This document shows positions 1 to 7,664 of a stretch of 38,835 bases of DNA, piece by piece. Source of the DNA: Verrucomicrobiota bacterium (GTDB taxonomy: Bacteria > Verrucomicrobiota > Verrucomicrobiia > Chthoniobacterales > UBA10450); NCBI GenBank assembly GCA_003218755.1, contig QHOK01000036.1, forward strand, positions 1-38,835, read 5' to 3'. Below the pieces are notes generated by a model. That model was not told where the DNA came from and made no database searches. It saw only the letters and a program-made list of their open reading frames with translations. The translations under genes were made by a program, and so were the position numbers. Each line of letters opens with the position of its first letter. Within the stretch, counting starts at the first letter, position 1.

Positions 1-209
1 TCTTCGTAAAACCCGACCCAGGTGTAAGTGTTGTTTGCCTTCGCGTACGTGCGGGCGGTGTCGAGCACGCCTTTGATTGTGTATGCCGCGCTGGTGAGGT
101 CGGTTCCGCCTTTGATGTATGTGAACGCCGGGGCGATCAACACCATCAGGAGGCCGATGATGCCGACGACGATGAGCAGCTCGAGCAACGTAAATCCGCC
201 TTCGCGCAA
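1..209 (-). CDS. Type II secretion/type IV pilus pseudopilin, 5' part only
   Basis: The minus strand encodes a textbook class III prepilin N-terminus: a basic leader ending in Gly, then FTLLELLIVVGIIGLLMVLI, with Glu at mature position 5. Prepilin peptidase would cut between Gly and Phe, and the hydrophobic helix anchors the subunit in the inner membrane before assembly. The helix is followed by a short stretch containing KGGTDLTSA, and the gene then runs off the left edge. The start is uncertain. No ATG lies in frame; a TTG at 209 would give a five-residue leader (LREGG), but the frame stays open further upstream into a TGATCA-rich repeat and no good ribosome binding site is visible. It could be a GspG/GspH-like minor pseudopilin or a stand-alone verrucomicrobial pseudopilin; the missing C-terminus decides. 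Confidence 0.8.
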   Translation of the reverse strand, partial: MREGGFTLLELLIVVGIIGLLMVLIAPAFTYIKGGTDLTSAAYTIKGVLDTARTYAKANNTYTWVGFYE

Positions 210-746
210 GGCTACGGCGGGACGAGGAGCGCTGGCGCGCCCACGTTGCGAGAGTGATCGGTGATCAGTGATCAGTGATCGGCCTGCCGCGCCGGAGCGC
301 TGCGAAGGCGGGTGATCGGTGAGGCACGCGTGCGCGCGTTGCGCGTCCGCACGGCGCACCACTGACGGCCGTTGTGCTTTCGTGTGAAGGGATTCCCGGT
401 CCATGAGTGAAAATCTTCCCTCACCTCCTTCTCCGGAAAAATGAGCGTGTAGTTTCTATAAATCTTTGGTTTGGTTCCATATTGAACAGGACCAGAAAAT
501 CGGCTGTGCCGAATTTGCGAAATGCCAAGCAGAATTTGACGGGGGCTTCCATGGGCGAGGTGCAGCCCGCTTCGGAGGAACATCGAACTCGGGACGGGTG
601 ATCAGCCTCCCGCGCCGTAGCCCAGCGAAGGCGGGTGATCGATGATCGGCGATGAGCGGGGCGCGGACGCACATGCGTGCGCTGCGCTTGCACCCGAACC
701 CGGCCCGTGATGCTGGGGGCAAACATTAATTAAAGGGGGAGGCATT
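210..746. other. Repeat-rich intergenic region without a convincing gene
   Basis: The stretch begins with tandem GTGATCA/GTGATCGG units (about 255-283). A related block lies at about 598-690, so two similar modules (TGATCA, a GCG-rich segment, GCGAAGGCGGGTGATCG, a GCGGACGCAC-type segment) flank a central 200 bp that I do not recognise. Open frames on both strands are arginine/proline-rich and resemble no protein family. I read this as degenerate intergenic repeats. Confidence 0.5.
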
Positions 747-785
747 ATGTCGAGAACCAAGCGGCTGTCAAGTACTGAATTCTGA
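747..785 (+). CDS. Possible 12-residue leader peptide ORF with strong ribosome binding site
   Basis: An ATG at 747 opens a 12-codon frame (MSRTKRLSSTEF, then TGA) and is preceded by a purine-rich GGGGGAGG only about 4 bases upstream. This is the strongest Shine-Dalgarno-like sequence near this end of the window, yet the frame closes at once. It may be a leader peptide, the start of a gene destroyed by repeats, or chance. The next gene (988) begins about 200 bp downstream. No similarity is recognised. Confidence 0.25.
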   Translation: MSRTKRLSSTEF

Positions 786-987
786 GAGACTTCAAGGGGG
801 GGTCAGCAGGCGGTGGTCGGGGATTAGGATTCAGGATCAGTGGTCAAACGGCGCTTCACAGGTCGAGCAGCAGTTTGAACGGCGTTTTTCCGTCGCCCGG
901 GCGCCCTCAATCTTGGTCCCTGCAAGGGCCAAAAAAAAGGCAAGAAAAGACTTCACAAGCGCCATAGCACACACTATAAATGCGGCC

Positions 988-2142
988 ATGAACATCCGAC
1001 CCCGCTGTATTTTACTCCTCGCGCCGGTCGCATTTGCCCTGATCAGTTGGCCGCCAAAACAGGTGACTGGTGCTGAGCTCAAGGAGGCGCGGGTTACTCA
1101 AGTAGTGCAGGATGTCAAGGTGCTGCCTTCAGGTGCAGCGGCGCGTCCGGCGACGGTCAACGAGACTGTTCGCCAGGGCAGCGCGGTGCAAACCGGCGTC
1201 CAGTCCCGGAGCGAGCTGACGTTCAAGGATCAAACGATCACGCGTCTGGGTGAGAAAACTATTTTTACCGTGCGTGGCGAGGGACGAACCATCGAACTGG
1301 GCAGCGGACAATTTTTGCTTTATGTGCCAAAGAAAGCCGGCGGCGCAAAAATCAAGATGGGCGCAGTTACGGCAGGAATTACAGGCACAACTGTGCTGGG
1401 AAACGTCTCCCCCAGCGGAGTCATCGAATTCACGGTGCTTGAAGGGAGCGCGTGCATTCACCTGGATCGCGCGGGTCAAAATTTGATGGTCTCGGCAGGT
1501 CAAAAGCTGGTTTACGATCCGGTCGCCAACAGATTGGAAGACCCGGTTGACGTCGATCTCCAACAGCAGCTCACTTCTCCTCTGATTACTGGCTTTCGGC
1601 GTTTGCCGAGCGCGCCGCTGATTAATGAGGCAATTCAAAATCAGCATGGAGCTGCGGCGGCAATGGCTAGTGGCGATTTAGCTCGCGCGGTCAGGGCAGC
1701 AGGAGCCAGCAACATCGAGACAGCGACCCCCGATCAATTTTTGCGCGCGCTCGACTCGCTCCTTGTTCGTTCGAATCAACCCGAGAAGTGCGCGCTTGTA
1801 GCCAGAGCCGTGAGGGCGCGCCCTGATCTGGCCGATAGGATCGTCGCTGCGGCGTTGACTGCGAGCCGGCCGGTGCGTGGACATTCCAGAGAACTTCCGT
1901 GCGACTGGGTCGAGTGCATTATTCAAGCGGCAATCGCCGCGGATCCGGCCGCGGCCGATGAAATTATTAATGCGGCCTTGCAGGCGGCGCCTATGCTGCG
2001 CGACTGCATTCAGGCCATGCAGCCGTGTCCGCGGACGAACGCCTTCGTGCAGCGGTATTCAATCAGTCCGATCAATCCAGCGACCTTTGTTTCTCCGCCG
2101 GTTTCGCCTGAACAACCCCCGACGACAACCAACCGCCCTTAG
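988..2142 (+). CDS. Secreted FecR-domain protein
   Basis: The 384-residue protein has an N-terminal signal peptide (MNIRPRC followed by a hydrophobic run to about residue 22), then a FecR-type domain over roughly residues 60-165. The domain shows the pattern of an input-threshold beta structure: NETVRQGSAVQTG, SELTFKDQTITRLGEKT, IELGSGQFLLYVPK and ITGTTVLGNV. In classical systems FecR domains relay signals to ECF sigma factors, but stand-alone secreted FecR proteins are common in Verrucomicrobiota, and no sigma factor or TonB receptor is adjacent. The C-terminal half (about 200-384) is Ala-rich helical with several Cys and ends in a Pro/Thr tail. The ATG at 988 is preferred over the upstream TTG at 913 because it directly precedes the signal peptide. 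The function beyond the domain is unknown. Confidence 0.75.
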   Translation: MNIRPRCILLLAPVAFALISWPPKQVTGAELKEARVTQVVQDVKVLPSGAAARPATVNETVRQGSAVQTGVQSRSELTFKDQTITRLGEKTIFTVRGEGRTIELGSGQFLLYVPKKAGGAKIKMGAVTAGITGTTVLGNVSPSGVIEFTVLEGSACIHLDRAGQNLMVSAGQKLVYDPVANRLEDPVDVDLQQQLTSPLITGFRRLPSAPLINEAIQNQHGAAAAMASGDLARAVRAAGASNIETATPDQFLRALDSLLVRSNQPEKCALVARAVRARPDLADRIVAAALTASRPVRGHSRELPCDWVECIIQAAIAADPAAADEIINAALQAAPMLRDCIQAMQPCPRTNAFVQRYSISPINPATFVSPPVSPEQPPTTTNRP

Positions 2143-2164
2143 AAGCTGGCGATACGAAAACGGT

Positions 2165-2245
2165 TGTAGCCACCGGCCTGTTGCCGGTCGTTCTCGGCGC
2201 TGCTTATCTCACCCTTGGGAGACGGCCCACAGGGCCGTGGCTACA
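2165..2245. repeat. Palindromic MITE-like element, TGTAGCCAC family, copy 1
   Basis: The element begins TGTAGCCACCGG and ends CCGTGGCTACA, so its ends are inverted repeats. Internally there are two hairpins (CCGG...CCGG, and CGGCCCACAGGGCCG). The same architecture recurs at 38363-38414. This is a non-autonomous dispersed repeat; there is no coding capacity. Confidence 0.55.
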
Positions 2246-2285
2246 TCACCGTTAGAAGCTGGCGATACGCAAAGGAATGCGCGTT

Positions 2286-2338
2286 GGTCGTAGTAGAACG
2301 TGTTGTCCTCAGCGCGTTGGCAACCAACGCGGTTTGGC
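2286..2338 (-). repeat. Dispersed repeat shared with the sdhC upstream region, copy 1
   Basis: On the minus strand this reads GCCAAACCGCGTTGGTTGCC, then AACGCGCTGAGGACAACACG and TTCT. The segment at 24075-24125 on the plus strand matches at roughly 80-85% over about 50 bases by eye. One copy precedes icd and the other precedes sdhC, in opposite orientation relative to the gene. Confidence 0.55.
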
Positions 2339-2472
2339 TGCCTAACTGACCAGCGACTTCGGGCGTCCGACGTTCAGCTTCTGTCTTGCAACTGACTTCG
2401 GCAGGATTGCGTTGCGGCTGAGGATCCATTCGGCGTTGCTCAGGACAAGCTTGCCGCTACAGTTTGCCCCTT

Positions 2473-3783
2473 ATGCCGTACAAAGATGTTGCTCCGCCCG
2501 CAGGTGAAAAGATTACCAGAACCGACAGATTGAATGCGCCGGGTCAACCGATCATTCCATTCATCCGCGGTGATGGCACCGGACCAGATATCTGGGCGGC
2601 AAGTGTGCGGGTGTTCGATGCCGCAGTCGAAAAAGCATACGGCGGGAAGAAGAAGATTGCGTGGTTTGAGGTCTTCGCCGGTCAGACAGCGAAGGACAAA
2701 TTCGGTGAGTGGCTGCCGGACGACACAGTGGAGGCCTTCCGCGAGTATCTGGTCGGAATCAAAGGACCGTTGACCACACCAGTGGGAGGTGGCATTCGCT
2801 CGCTCAACGTAGCGCTACGACAGCTTCTCGATCTCTTCGTTTGCCTCCGGCCGATACAGTACTTCAAAGGCGTCCCCTCGCCCGTCAAGCATCCGGAGAA
2901 GGTGAACATGGTGATCTTCCGGGAAAACACGGAAGATATTTACGCCGGCATCGAATACGCCGCCGGCACGCCGGAAGCACAAAAGATCCTCAATTTCCTT
3001 CAGAAAGAATTTCCAAAAGAATTCGACAAAATCCGTTTCGCCACAAAACAGAAAGCTGCGGATTTTTGGAAAAAAGTCGGTGCGCCCGAAAGCGACGAGG
3101 TTTGCGTGGGAATCGGGATCAAGCCGGTCAGCCGCTCGGGCAGTGTGCGTTTGATTCACAGCGCGATTTCCTACGCGATTCAGAACCAGCGCAAGAGCGT
3201 GACTCTGGTGCACAAGGGCAACATCATGAAATTCACCGAGGGCGCTTTCCGGGATTGGGGATTTGAAGTCGCGAAGAAATATTTTGGCGCGGAAGAAATG
3301 GACGGCGGTCCGTGGTGCAAGATTCCCATGGGAAAGCCGGGAGCCGGTATCGTGATCAAGGACGCGATTGCCGACATCACATTACAGCAGGTGCTGACGC
3401 GTCCGGAAGATTTCGATGTGATTGCCACTCTCAATCTGAACGGCGATTACCTCAGCGACGCGCTGGCCGCGCAGGTGGGCGGGATCGGCATCGCGCCTGG
3501 TGGAAACATCAATTACATCACCGGCCACGCAGTCTTTGAAGCGACCCACGGCACAGCGCCGAAATACGCCAATCAGGACAAGGTCAATCCCGGCTCCGTG
3601 ATTCTCTCAGGCGAAATGATGTTCCGTTACCTGGGCTGGACGGAAGCTGCCGACCTGATTCTCAAAGGATTGAGCGGCGCGATCGCAAGCAAACGCGTCA
3701 CCTACGATTTTGCGCGTTTGATGGAAGGGGCGACCGAAATCAAGTGTTCGCAGTTTGGCGACAATATAATCGAGCACATGTGA
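2473..3783 (+). CDS. icd: NADP-dependent isocitrate dehydrogenase
   Basis: This enzyme oxidises isocitrate to 2-oxoglutarate with NADP in the TCA cycle. The 436-residue product matches the E. coli-type homodimeric class throughout. Visible residues include the isocitrate-binding segment [13 protein letters not shown], with Ser110, Asn112 and Arg116 corresponding to E. coli S113/N115/R119. Arg126, Arg150 and Tyr157 ([11 protein letters not shown]) and the lysine in [15 protein letters not shown] follow. The NADP-selecting segment [16 protein letters not shown] is intact. In E. coli the equivalent of Ser110 is phosphorylated by AceK; the site is conserved here, but no aceK is in the window. ATG 2473 is chosen over the in-frame TTG at 2464. 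The gene is alone, followed by a palindromic repeat. Confidence 0.97.
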   Translation: MPYKDVAPPAGEKITRTDRLNAPGQPIIPFIRGDGTGPDIWAASVRVFDAAVEKAYGGKKKIAWFEVFAGQTAKDKFGEWLPDDTVEAFREYLVGIKGPLTTPVGGGIRSLNVALRQLLDLFVCLRPIQYFKGVPSPVKHPEKVNMVIFRENTEDIYAGIEYAAGTPEAQKILNFLQKEFPKEFDKIRFATKQKAADFWKKVGAPESDEVCVGIGIKPVSRSGSVRLIHSAISYAIQNQRKSVTLVHKGNIMKFTEGAFRDWGFEVAKKYFGAEEMDGGPWCKIPMGKPGAGIVIKDAIADITLQQVLTRPEDFDVIATLNLNGDYLSDALAAQVGGIGIAPGGNINYITGHAVFEATHGTAPKYANQDKVNPGSVILSGEMMFRYLGWTEAADLILKGLSGAIASKRVTYDFARLMEGATEIKCSQFGDNIIEHM

Positions 3784-3796
3784 TCGCTCAGATGAG

Positions 3797-3932
3797 CGAA
3801 ATGACGAAATCCGAATGACGAAGCTCGAAACAATGTTGAATGATCAAATGAGGAATAGATGTCGATCTTGGCTTTCGGACTTCGTGCTTCGTCATTCTTT
3901 CGTCATTCGGCATTCGTGCTTCGTCATTTTTC
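3797..3932. repeat. Long imperfect inverted repeat (AATGACGAA family) overlapping the next gene's start
   Basis: The left arm (3797-3830) carries tandem GAAATGACGAAATCCGAATG-type units. The right arm (about 3876-3932) carries the complement, with CTTCGTCATT and CGTCATTCGG units. The two can pair into a long hairpin with a loop of about 45 bases. It lies 14 bp after the icd stop and extends into the coding region of the S9 peptidase. It might act as a transcript-end stabiliser for icd, but its sequence looks like a dispersed repeat. Confidence 0.7.
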
Positions 3933-6121
3933 TCGCTCTCGGCGTCGGCACCGCGTTGGCCGAAAAGCGACCCATCACTGAAAAGGATTTGTTCGATTTT
4001 GTCTGGATCGGCGATCCGCAAATTTCGCCGGACGGCTCGCGCGTCGCGTTCGTGCGGGTAGCGGTCAACGAGAAAAAGGAAGGTTATAACACTTCTATTT
4101 GGTCTGTGCCTGTCGCCGGCGGTGAAGCGCCTCATCAACTGACAAAAGGCGATCACGATTCCACACCTCGCTGGTCCTCCGACGGAAAATTTCTGCTTTT
4201 CCTGCGCGCGATTGAAAAAGAAGGCAAGCCTGAATCGGCACAACTCGCGATCCTGCCAACGAGCGGCGGCGATTCCTTTGTTTTTACTGATCTGCCAAAA
4301 GGCGCGGGCAATCCCGTCTGGGCGCCCGATGGAAAAACCATCGCGTTCACAAGTGAGACGAACGCAGAGGATCTCGCAAAGCAGGAAAAGAAAAAGCGGG
4401 AGGAAAAACCGGGGTCGCCGACCCCGGCTACAGCTGAACACGAGAGCGACATCCGCGTGATCACGCGTGCGGTCTATCGGCAGGACAATGAAGGTTACGC
4501 CGACCCAAAGCACCCGACCCACATCTGGATCGTGACCGCGCCGCACAGCGCTGAAGAAAAAGTGAAACCGCGTCAACTCACAACGGGCCGATTTGATGAG
4601 GATAGTGCGATTTGGTCGAAGGACGGCTCGCAAATTTATTTCACCTCGAGCCGGATCGACGAACCGTATTATGAACTGCCGAGGACTGACCTCTACTCGA
4701 TCGCGAGGGCCGGCGGCAATCCGGTAAAGATCACTACGATTGACCTCAACACTCAGTTCGGTCCGGACTCAGGCGCGTTGTCGCTCAATCCGGACGGCAA
4801 ACAGGTTGCATTTGTTGCCTCAACCACGCAGCCCATCAATTCATACACGGAACCGAACCTATGGGTTCTCGATCTTTTGCCAAACGCCAAGCCGCGGAAC
4901 CTGACCGCCAATCTCGATTTGGACGTCGGCGGTTTTTTGATCGCAGACAGCGGGCCGCCCCGCGCGCGTGGACGGAACGCGCCCATCTGGACGCCGGACG
5001 GAAAAAGCCTCATCGAAGTTTACGCAAAGGAAGGCAAGGCAAATGTCGCGTTGTTCGATGCGGCAACTGGCAGCGTTAAGGACTTAACTTCTGGAAATCA
5101 GGGCGTGATGAGTTTTCGCGCCACACCCGACGGCTCAAAGTTGATCTACATCGTTTCGACACCGACGCGCATTAACGATCTTTTCGTCCTCGATCGCGCA
5201 ACGCCGGGTGCGTCACCCAAGCAACTGACGCACATCAATGACGAGCTGTTCGCCAAACTGAATCTCACCGAGCCGGAAGAGATTTGGTACGACAGCTTTG
5301 ACGGCAAACATATTCAAGCATGGTTGCAAAAACCGCCCGATTTCGATGCGCACAAAAAATATCCATTGATCCTCAACATTCATGGCGGGCCGCACACGGC
5401 GTACGGTTACATTTTCGATCACGAATTTCAGTGGATGGCGGCGAAGGGCTACGTGGTGCTTTATCCAAATCCACGCGGGAGCACCAGCTATGGCGAGGAA
5501 TTTGCGAACATCATTCAGTATCACTATCCCGGCGACGATTACAAAGATCTGATGGCGAGCGTGGATGACGCGATCAAACGCGGTTACATCAACGATAAGA
5601 AGCTTGGCGTGACCGGCGGAAGTGGCGGCGGGTTACTGACGAACTGGGTGGTGGGGCAAACGAGCCGTTTTGCTGTAGCCGTTGCTCAGCGCGACATCGC
5701 CAGTTGGGAGGACTGGTGGTATTCGGGGGATTTTACACTGTTCCAGCCGAACTGGTTTAAGGCGCCGCCATTCGAAGAAGCGGACGATTATCGGGCCCGA
5801 TCGCCGATCAGTTACATAAACAACGTCAAGACCCCGATGATGTTTATTCTCGGCGAAACCGACTATCGGACACCTCCCAGTGCTGGCGGTGAGCAAATGT
5901 TTCGCGCGCTGAAATTCCGCAAGATTCCCACAGTAATGGTGCGTTTCCCCAATGAATCACACGAGCTTTCGCGCTCGGGGCAGCCATGGCATCGCGTCGA
6001 GCGGTTGCAGCATATCGTCGGCTGGTTTGACCATTGGCTAATGGGCGTACCTAAACCGGAATACGACGTGGCTCCGCATGAAGAAGTTCCACACAAGCGA
6101 GCTACAATACGCGGAAACTGA
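3815..6121 (+). CDS. S9 family (prolyl oligopeptidase/acylaminoacyl-peptidase-like) serine peptidase, exported
   Basis: The product has up to 768 residues. The N-terminal half carries WD40-like PD40 beta-propeller repeats (motifs such as ISPDGSRVAF, RWSSDGKFLLF, VWAPDGKTIAF, LNPDGKQVAFV). The C-terminal alpha/beta-hydrolase domain (about 490-750) has Ser603 in TGGSGGG, Asp683 in GETDYRTP and His716 in NESHELSRSGQ. The family cleaves short peptides; the propeller filters substrates. A hydrophobic segment ending in LGVGTALAEK looks like a signal peptide, implying a periplasmic enzyme. Start codons at 3815, 3833 and 3848 are all in frame; 3848 gives a compact basic signal peptide. Oddly, residues of that signal peptide are encoded by the intergenic repeat. 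The nucleophile motif has Gly where many relatives have Tyr (GGSYGG). Confidence 0.92.
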   Translation: MTKLETMLNDQMRNRCRSWLSDFVLRHSFVIRHSCFVIFLALGVGTALAEKRPITEKDLFDFVWIGDPQISPDGSRVAFVRVAVNEKKEGYNTSIWSVPVAGGEAPHQLTKGDHDSTPRWSSDGKFLLFLRAIEKEGKPESAQLAILPTSGGDSFVFTDLPKGAGNPVWAPDGKTIAFTSETNAEDLAKQEKKKREEKPGSPTPATAEHESDIRVITRAVYRQDNEGYADPKHPTHIWIVTAPHSAEEKVKPRQLTTGRFDEDSAIWSKDGSQIYFTSSRIDEPYYELPRTDLYSIARAGGNPVKITTIDLNTQFGPDSGALSLNPDGKQVAFVASTTQPINSYTEPNLWVLDLLPNAKPRNLTANLDLDVGGFLIADSGPPRARGRNAPIWTPDGKSLIEVYAKEGKANVALFDAATGSVKDLTSGNQGVMSFRATPDGSKLIYIVSTPTRINDLFVLDRATPGASPKQLTHINDELFAKLNLTEPEEIWYDSFDGKHIQAWLQKPPDFDAHKKYPLILNIHGGPHTAYGYIFDHEFQWMAAKGYVVLYPNPRGSTSYGEEFANIIQYHYPGDDYKDLMASVDDAIKRGYINDKKLGVTGGSGGGLLTNWVVGQTSRFAVAVAQRDIASWEDWWYSGDFTLFQPNWFKAPPFEEADDYRARSPISYINNVKTPMMFILGETDYRTPPSAGGEQMFRALKFRKIPTVMVRFPNESHELSRSGQPWHRVERLQHIVGWFDHWLMGVPKPEYDVAPHEEVPHKRATIRGN

Positions 6122-6185
6122 ATTTTTCGCCGTACACACTGGTAAGCACAACTAGTTTCGATTCCGTCGAGAAACGAACGACCTG

Positions 6186-7664
6186 TTATCGGCAGACAAT
6201 TACTCTCTGCGTCGTGGGCAAATCGATTCCCCTGTCAGCAACTCGGAGTCGTATCCGATGTGAGTGACCATCTTTGAGTGGCGGCGGCGTTTCGAAACGA
6301 AATGCATGGCGGCCGTTTCCATAACCTGCGTCAACGAGGTCCTGCCGGAATTGATTTGCCGAGATGGTGATCAAATATTCTTCGCCATCCCAAAGTTCGA
6401 CTGAAACCGGCGCCTTCGGCTTGTACTTGTCCCAGACCCAGCCAGAAATCTCGTGGCAATCGGCCTGCTCGATTTCAGCGAAATAATGCTGCAGCGGCGG
6501 GGCACCAATGCGCCCGGAAAAAATGAGCAAACCGAAGCAAACGAAATGGAACGTTATGAAAACGGCCAATGCGTTTGAAAGAAATCCATCGCGCCAATAA
6601 TGGCGCGTCTTGTTCCAGTCGGAAAAAATGTGGAAACCTGAGAGCAGCGTCGCCTGATAAAGGCCATAAATGATGTAGTGCGGCTCGATCCCATGCCACA
6701 AACCCATTAATCCGAATGCAAGAAAATATCCGAGGATCGCGGCTGTATTGAGGCTCCTAAACCATTTGCCCCGCGCAGCGGCAAGCAGGAACCGCATGTA
6801 GACGTGATCGCGAAACCAGAACGAAAGTGTGATGTGCCAGCGATTCCAAAAATCACGTATATTTCGCGCGAGGAACGGTTGGTAGAAATTTTCCGGAGTG
6901 TGGATCCCAAAGAGATAACTCAGACTGATAGCAAACGCGCTGTAGCCAGCGAAATCGAAGAACAAATAGAAACTGTAAGCATACATATAACTGAGCAGCG
7001 CACCGAAGCTCCCACTGCGCGCTGCCGGTTCGAGCCAGTGTTGTTTGATGAGCGCTGCGACTATGAACTTGTAAAACAATCCGCGAAAAAAACGGTGCAC
7101 CGCGCCATCGAGATCAGCCAGGAACTCAGCGCGCGTTCGTTTCCTTTTCCAGTCGGTTAGAAAACGCCGATAGCGATCGATCGGGCCAGCAGAAATAGTG
7201 GGGAAGAAAAATAAGAACATCAAGAAATCGGTGGCGCCGGGCGCAGCGATTACCTCGTCTCGAAGGCAAAACACGACATCAAGCGCCCGAAACGTGATGT
7301 AGGAAATGCCCAGAAAACCAAACTGACTTTTGGGCGACACGAGCGGAACCAATTTCGCTGCTGCCAGCGGAAGCAGACTTGCCGCTAGTGCGCTGTAAAA
7401 CAGCCAGCCTGCGCGCGCACCAGCACTGGCAAACGCGCGTACCGTCACCCATTGCCAAACGGCAAAGCCAAGAACGATCCAGATCTCGCGCACTGGAAAA
7501 TGGGCTCGGACATTAAGCAATTCGTGATACTGCACGAGCAGCATCGCCACAGTCACCAGGAGCGCCCACCGCCAACCCGCGCAGCCAAGCAGACCGAGGA
7601 TCAGAGTCGGAACGGCTACATAAAGTAGCAGTATAAAATATGTGAAATCCGCGTAGGGAATCAC
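6186..7664 (-). CDS. dltB: DltB-like MBOAT O-acyltransferase with extra C-terminal domain
   Basis: This polytopic membrane protein (492 residues) has the MBOAT fold. The hallmark segment YLFFDFAGYSAFAIS is present, followed by PENFYQPFLARNIRDFWNRWH (His277) and the catalytic-type His324 in GLMGLWHGIEPHY. In the dlt pathway DltB takes the D-alanyl group from the carrier protein DltC and passes it across the membrane. The frame overlaps dltA by 4 bases (ATGA), so it is probably translated by coupling, last in the operon. Residues about 401-492 are not part of ordinary DltB: they form a beta-rich module with GWVWD, PVSVELWDG, FRQDL and a G-x-G-x-H-x-F motif, then DGHSHRIRLRV. Similar modules occur in polysaccharide-related proteins, from memory. 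The small C-terminal domain may face the periplasm. Confidence 0.9.
   Translation of the reverse strand: MIPYADFTYFILLLYVAVPTLILGLLGCAGWRWALLVTVAMLLVQYHELLNVRAHFPVREIWIVLGFAVWQWVTVRAFASAGARAGWLFYSALAASLLPLAAAKLVPLVSPKSQFGFLGISYITFRALDVVFCLRDEVIAAPGATDFLMFLFFFPTISAGPIDRYRRFLTDWKRKRTRAEFLADLDGAVHRFFRGLFYKFIVAALIKQHWLEPAARSGSFGALLSYMYAYSFYLFFDFAGYSAFAISLSYLFGIHTPENFYQPFLARNIRDFWNRWHITLSFWFRDHVYMRFLLAAARGKWFRSLNTAAILGYFLAFGLMGLWHGIEPHYIIYGLYQATLLSGFHIFSDWNKTRHYWRDGFLSNALAVFITFHFVCFGLLIFSGRIGAPPLQHYFAEIEQADCHEISGWVWDKYKPKAPVSVELWDGEEYLITISANQFRQDLVDAGYGNGRHAFRFETPPPLKDGHSHRIRLRVADRGIDLPTTQRVIVCR

Larger units (their letters stand above)
2143..2472. other. Intergenic region made of repeat modules upstream of icd
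   Basis: The gap between the FecR gene and icd holds a 17-bp direct repeat (TAGAAGCTGGCGATACG at about 2140 and 2253), an inverted-repeat element (2165-2245), and a module at 2286-2338 that recurs upstream of sdhC on the opposite strand. No coding frame in it resembles a protein. The icd promoter must lie here, but I cannot point to it with confidence. Confidence 0.55.

Noticed and set aside
272-726. Overlapping open frames of 88-103 codons on the minus strand
   Set aside because: They translate TGATCA-rich repeat modules into Arg/Pro-rich sequence with no domain-like pattern, and they overlap each other in different frames.
3788-4633. 281-codon open frame on the minus strand
   Set aside because: It lies antisense to the S9 peptidase, whose motifs are unambiguous; its translation has no recognisable features and starts in the repeat.
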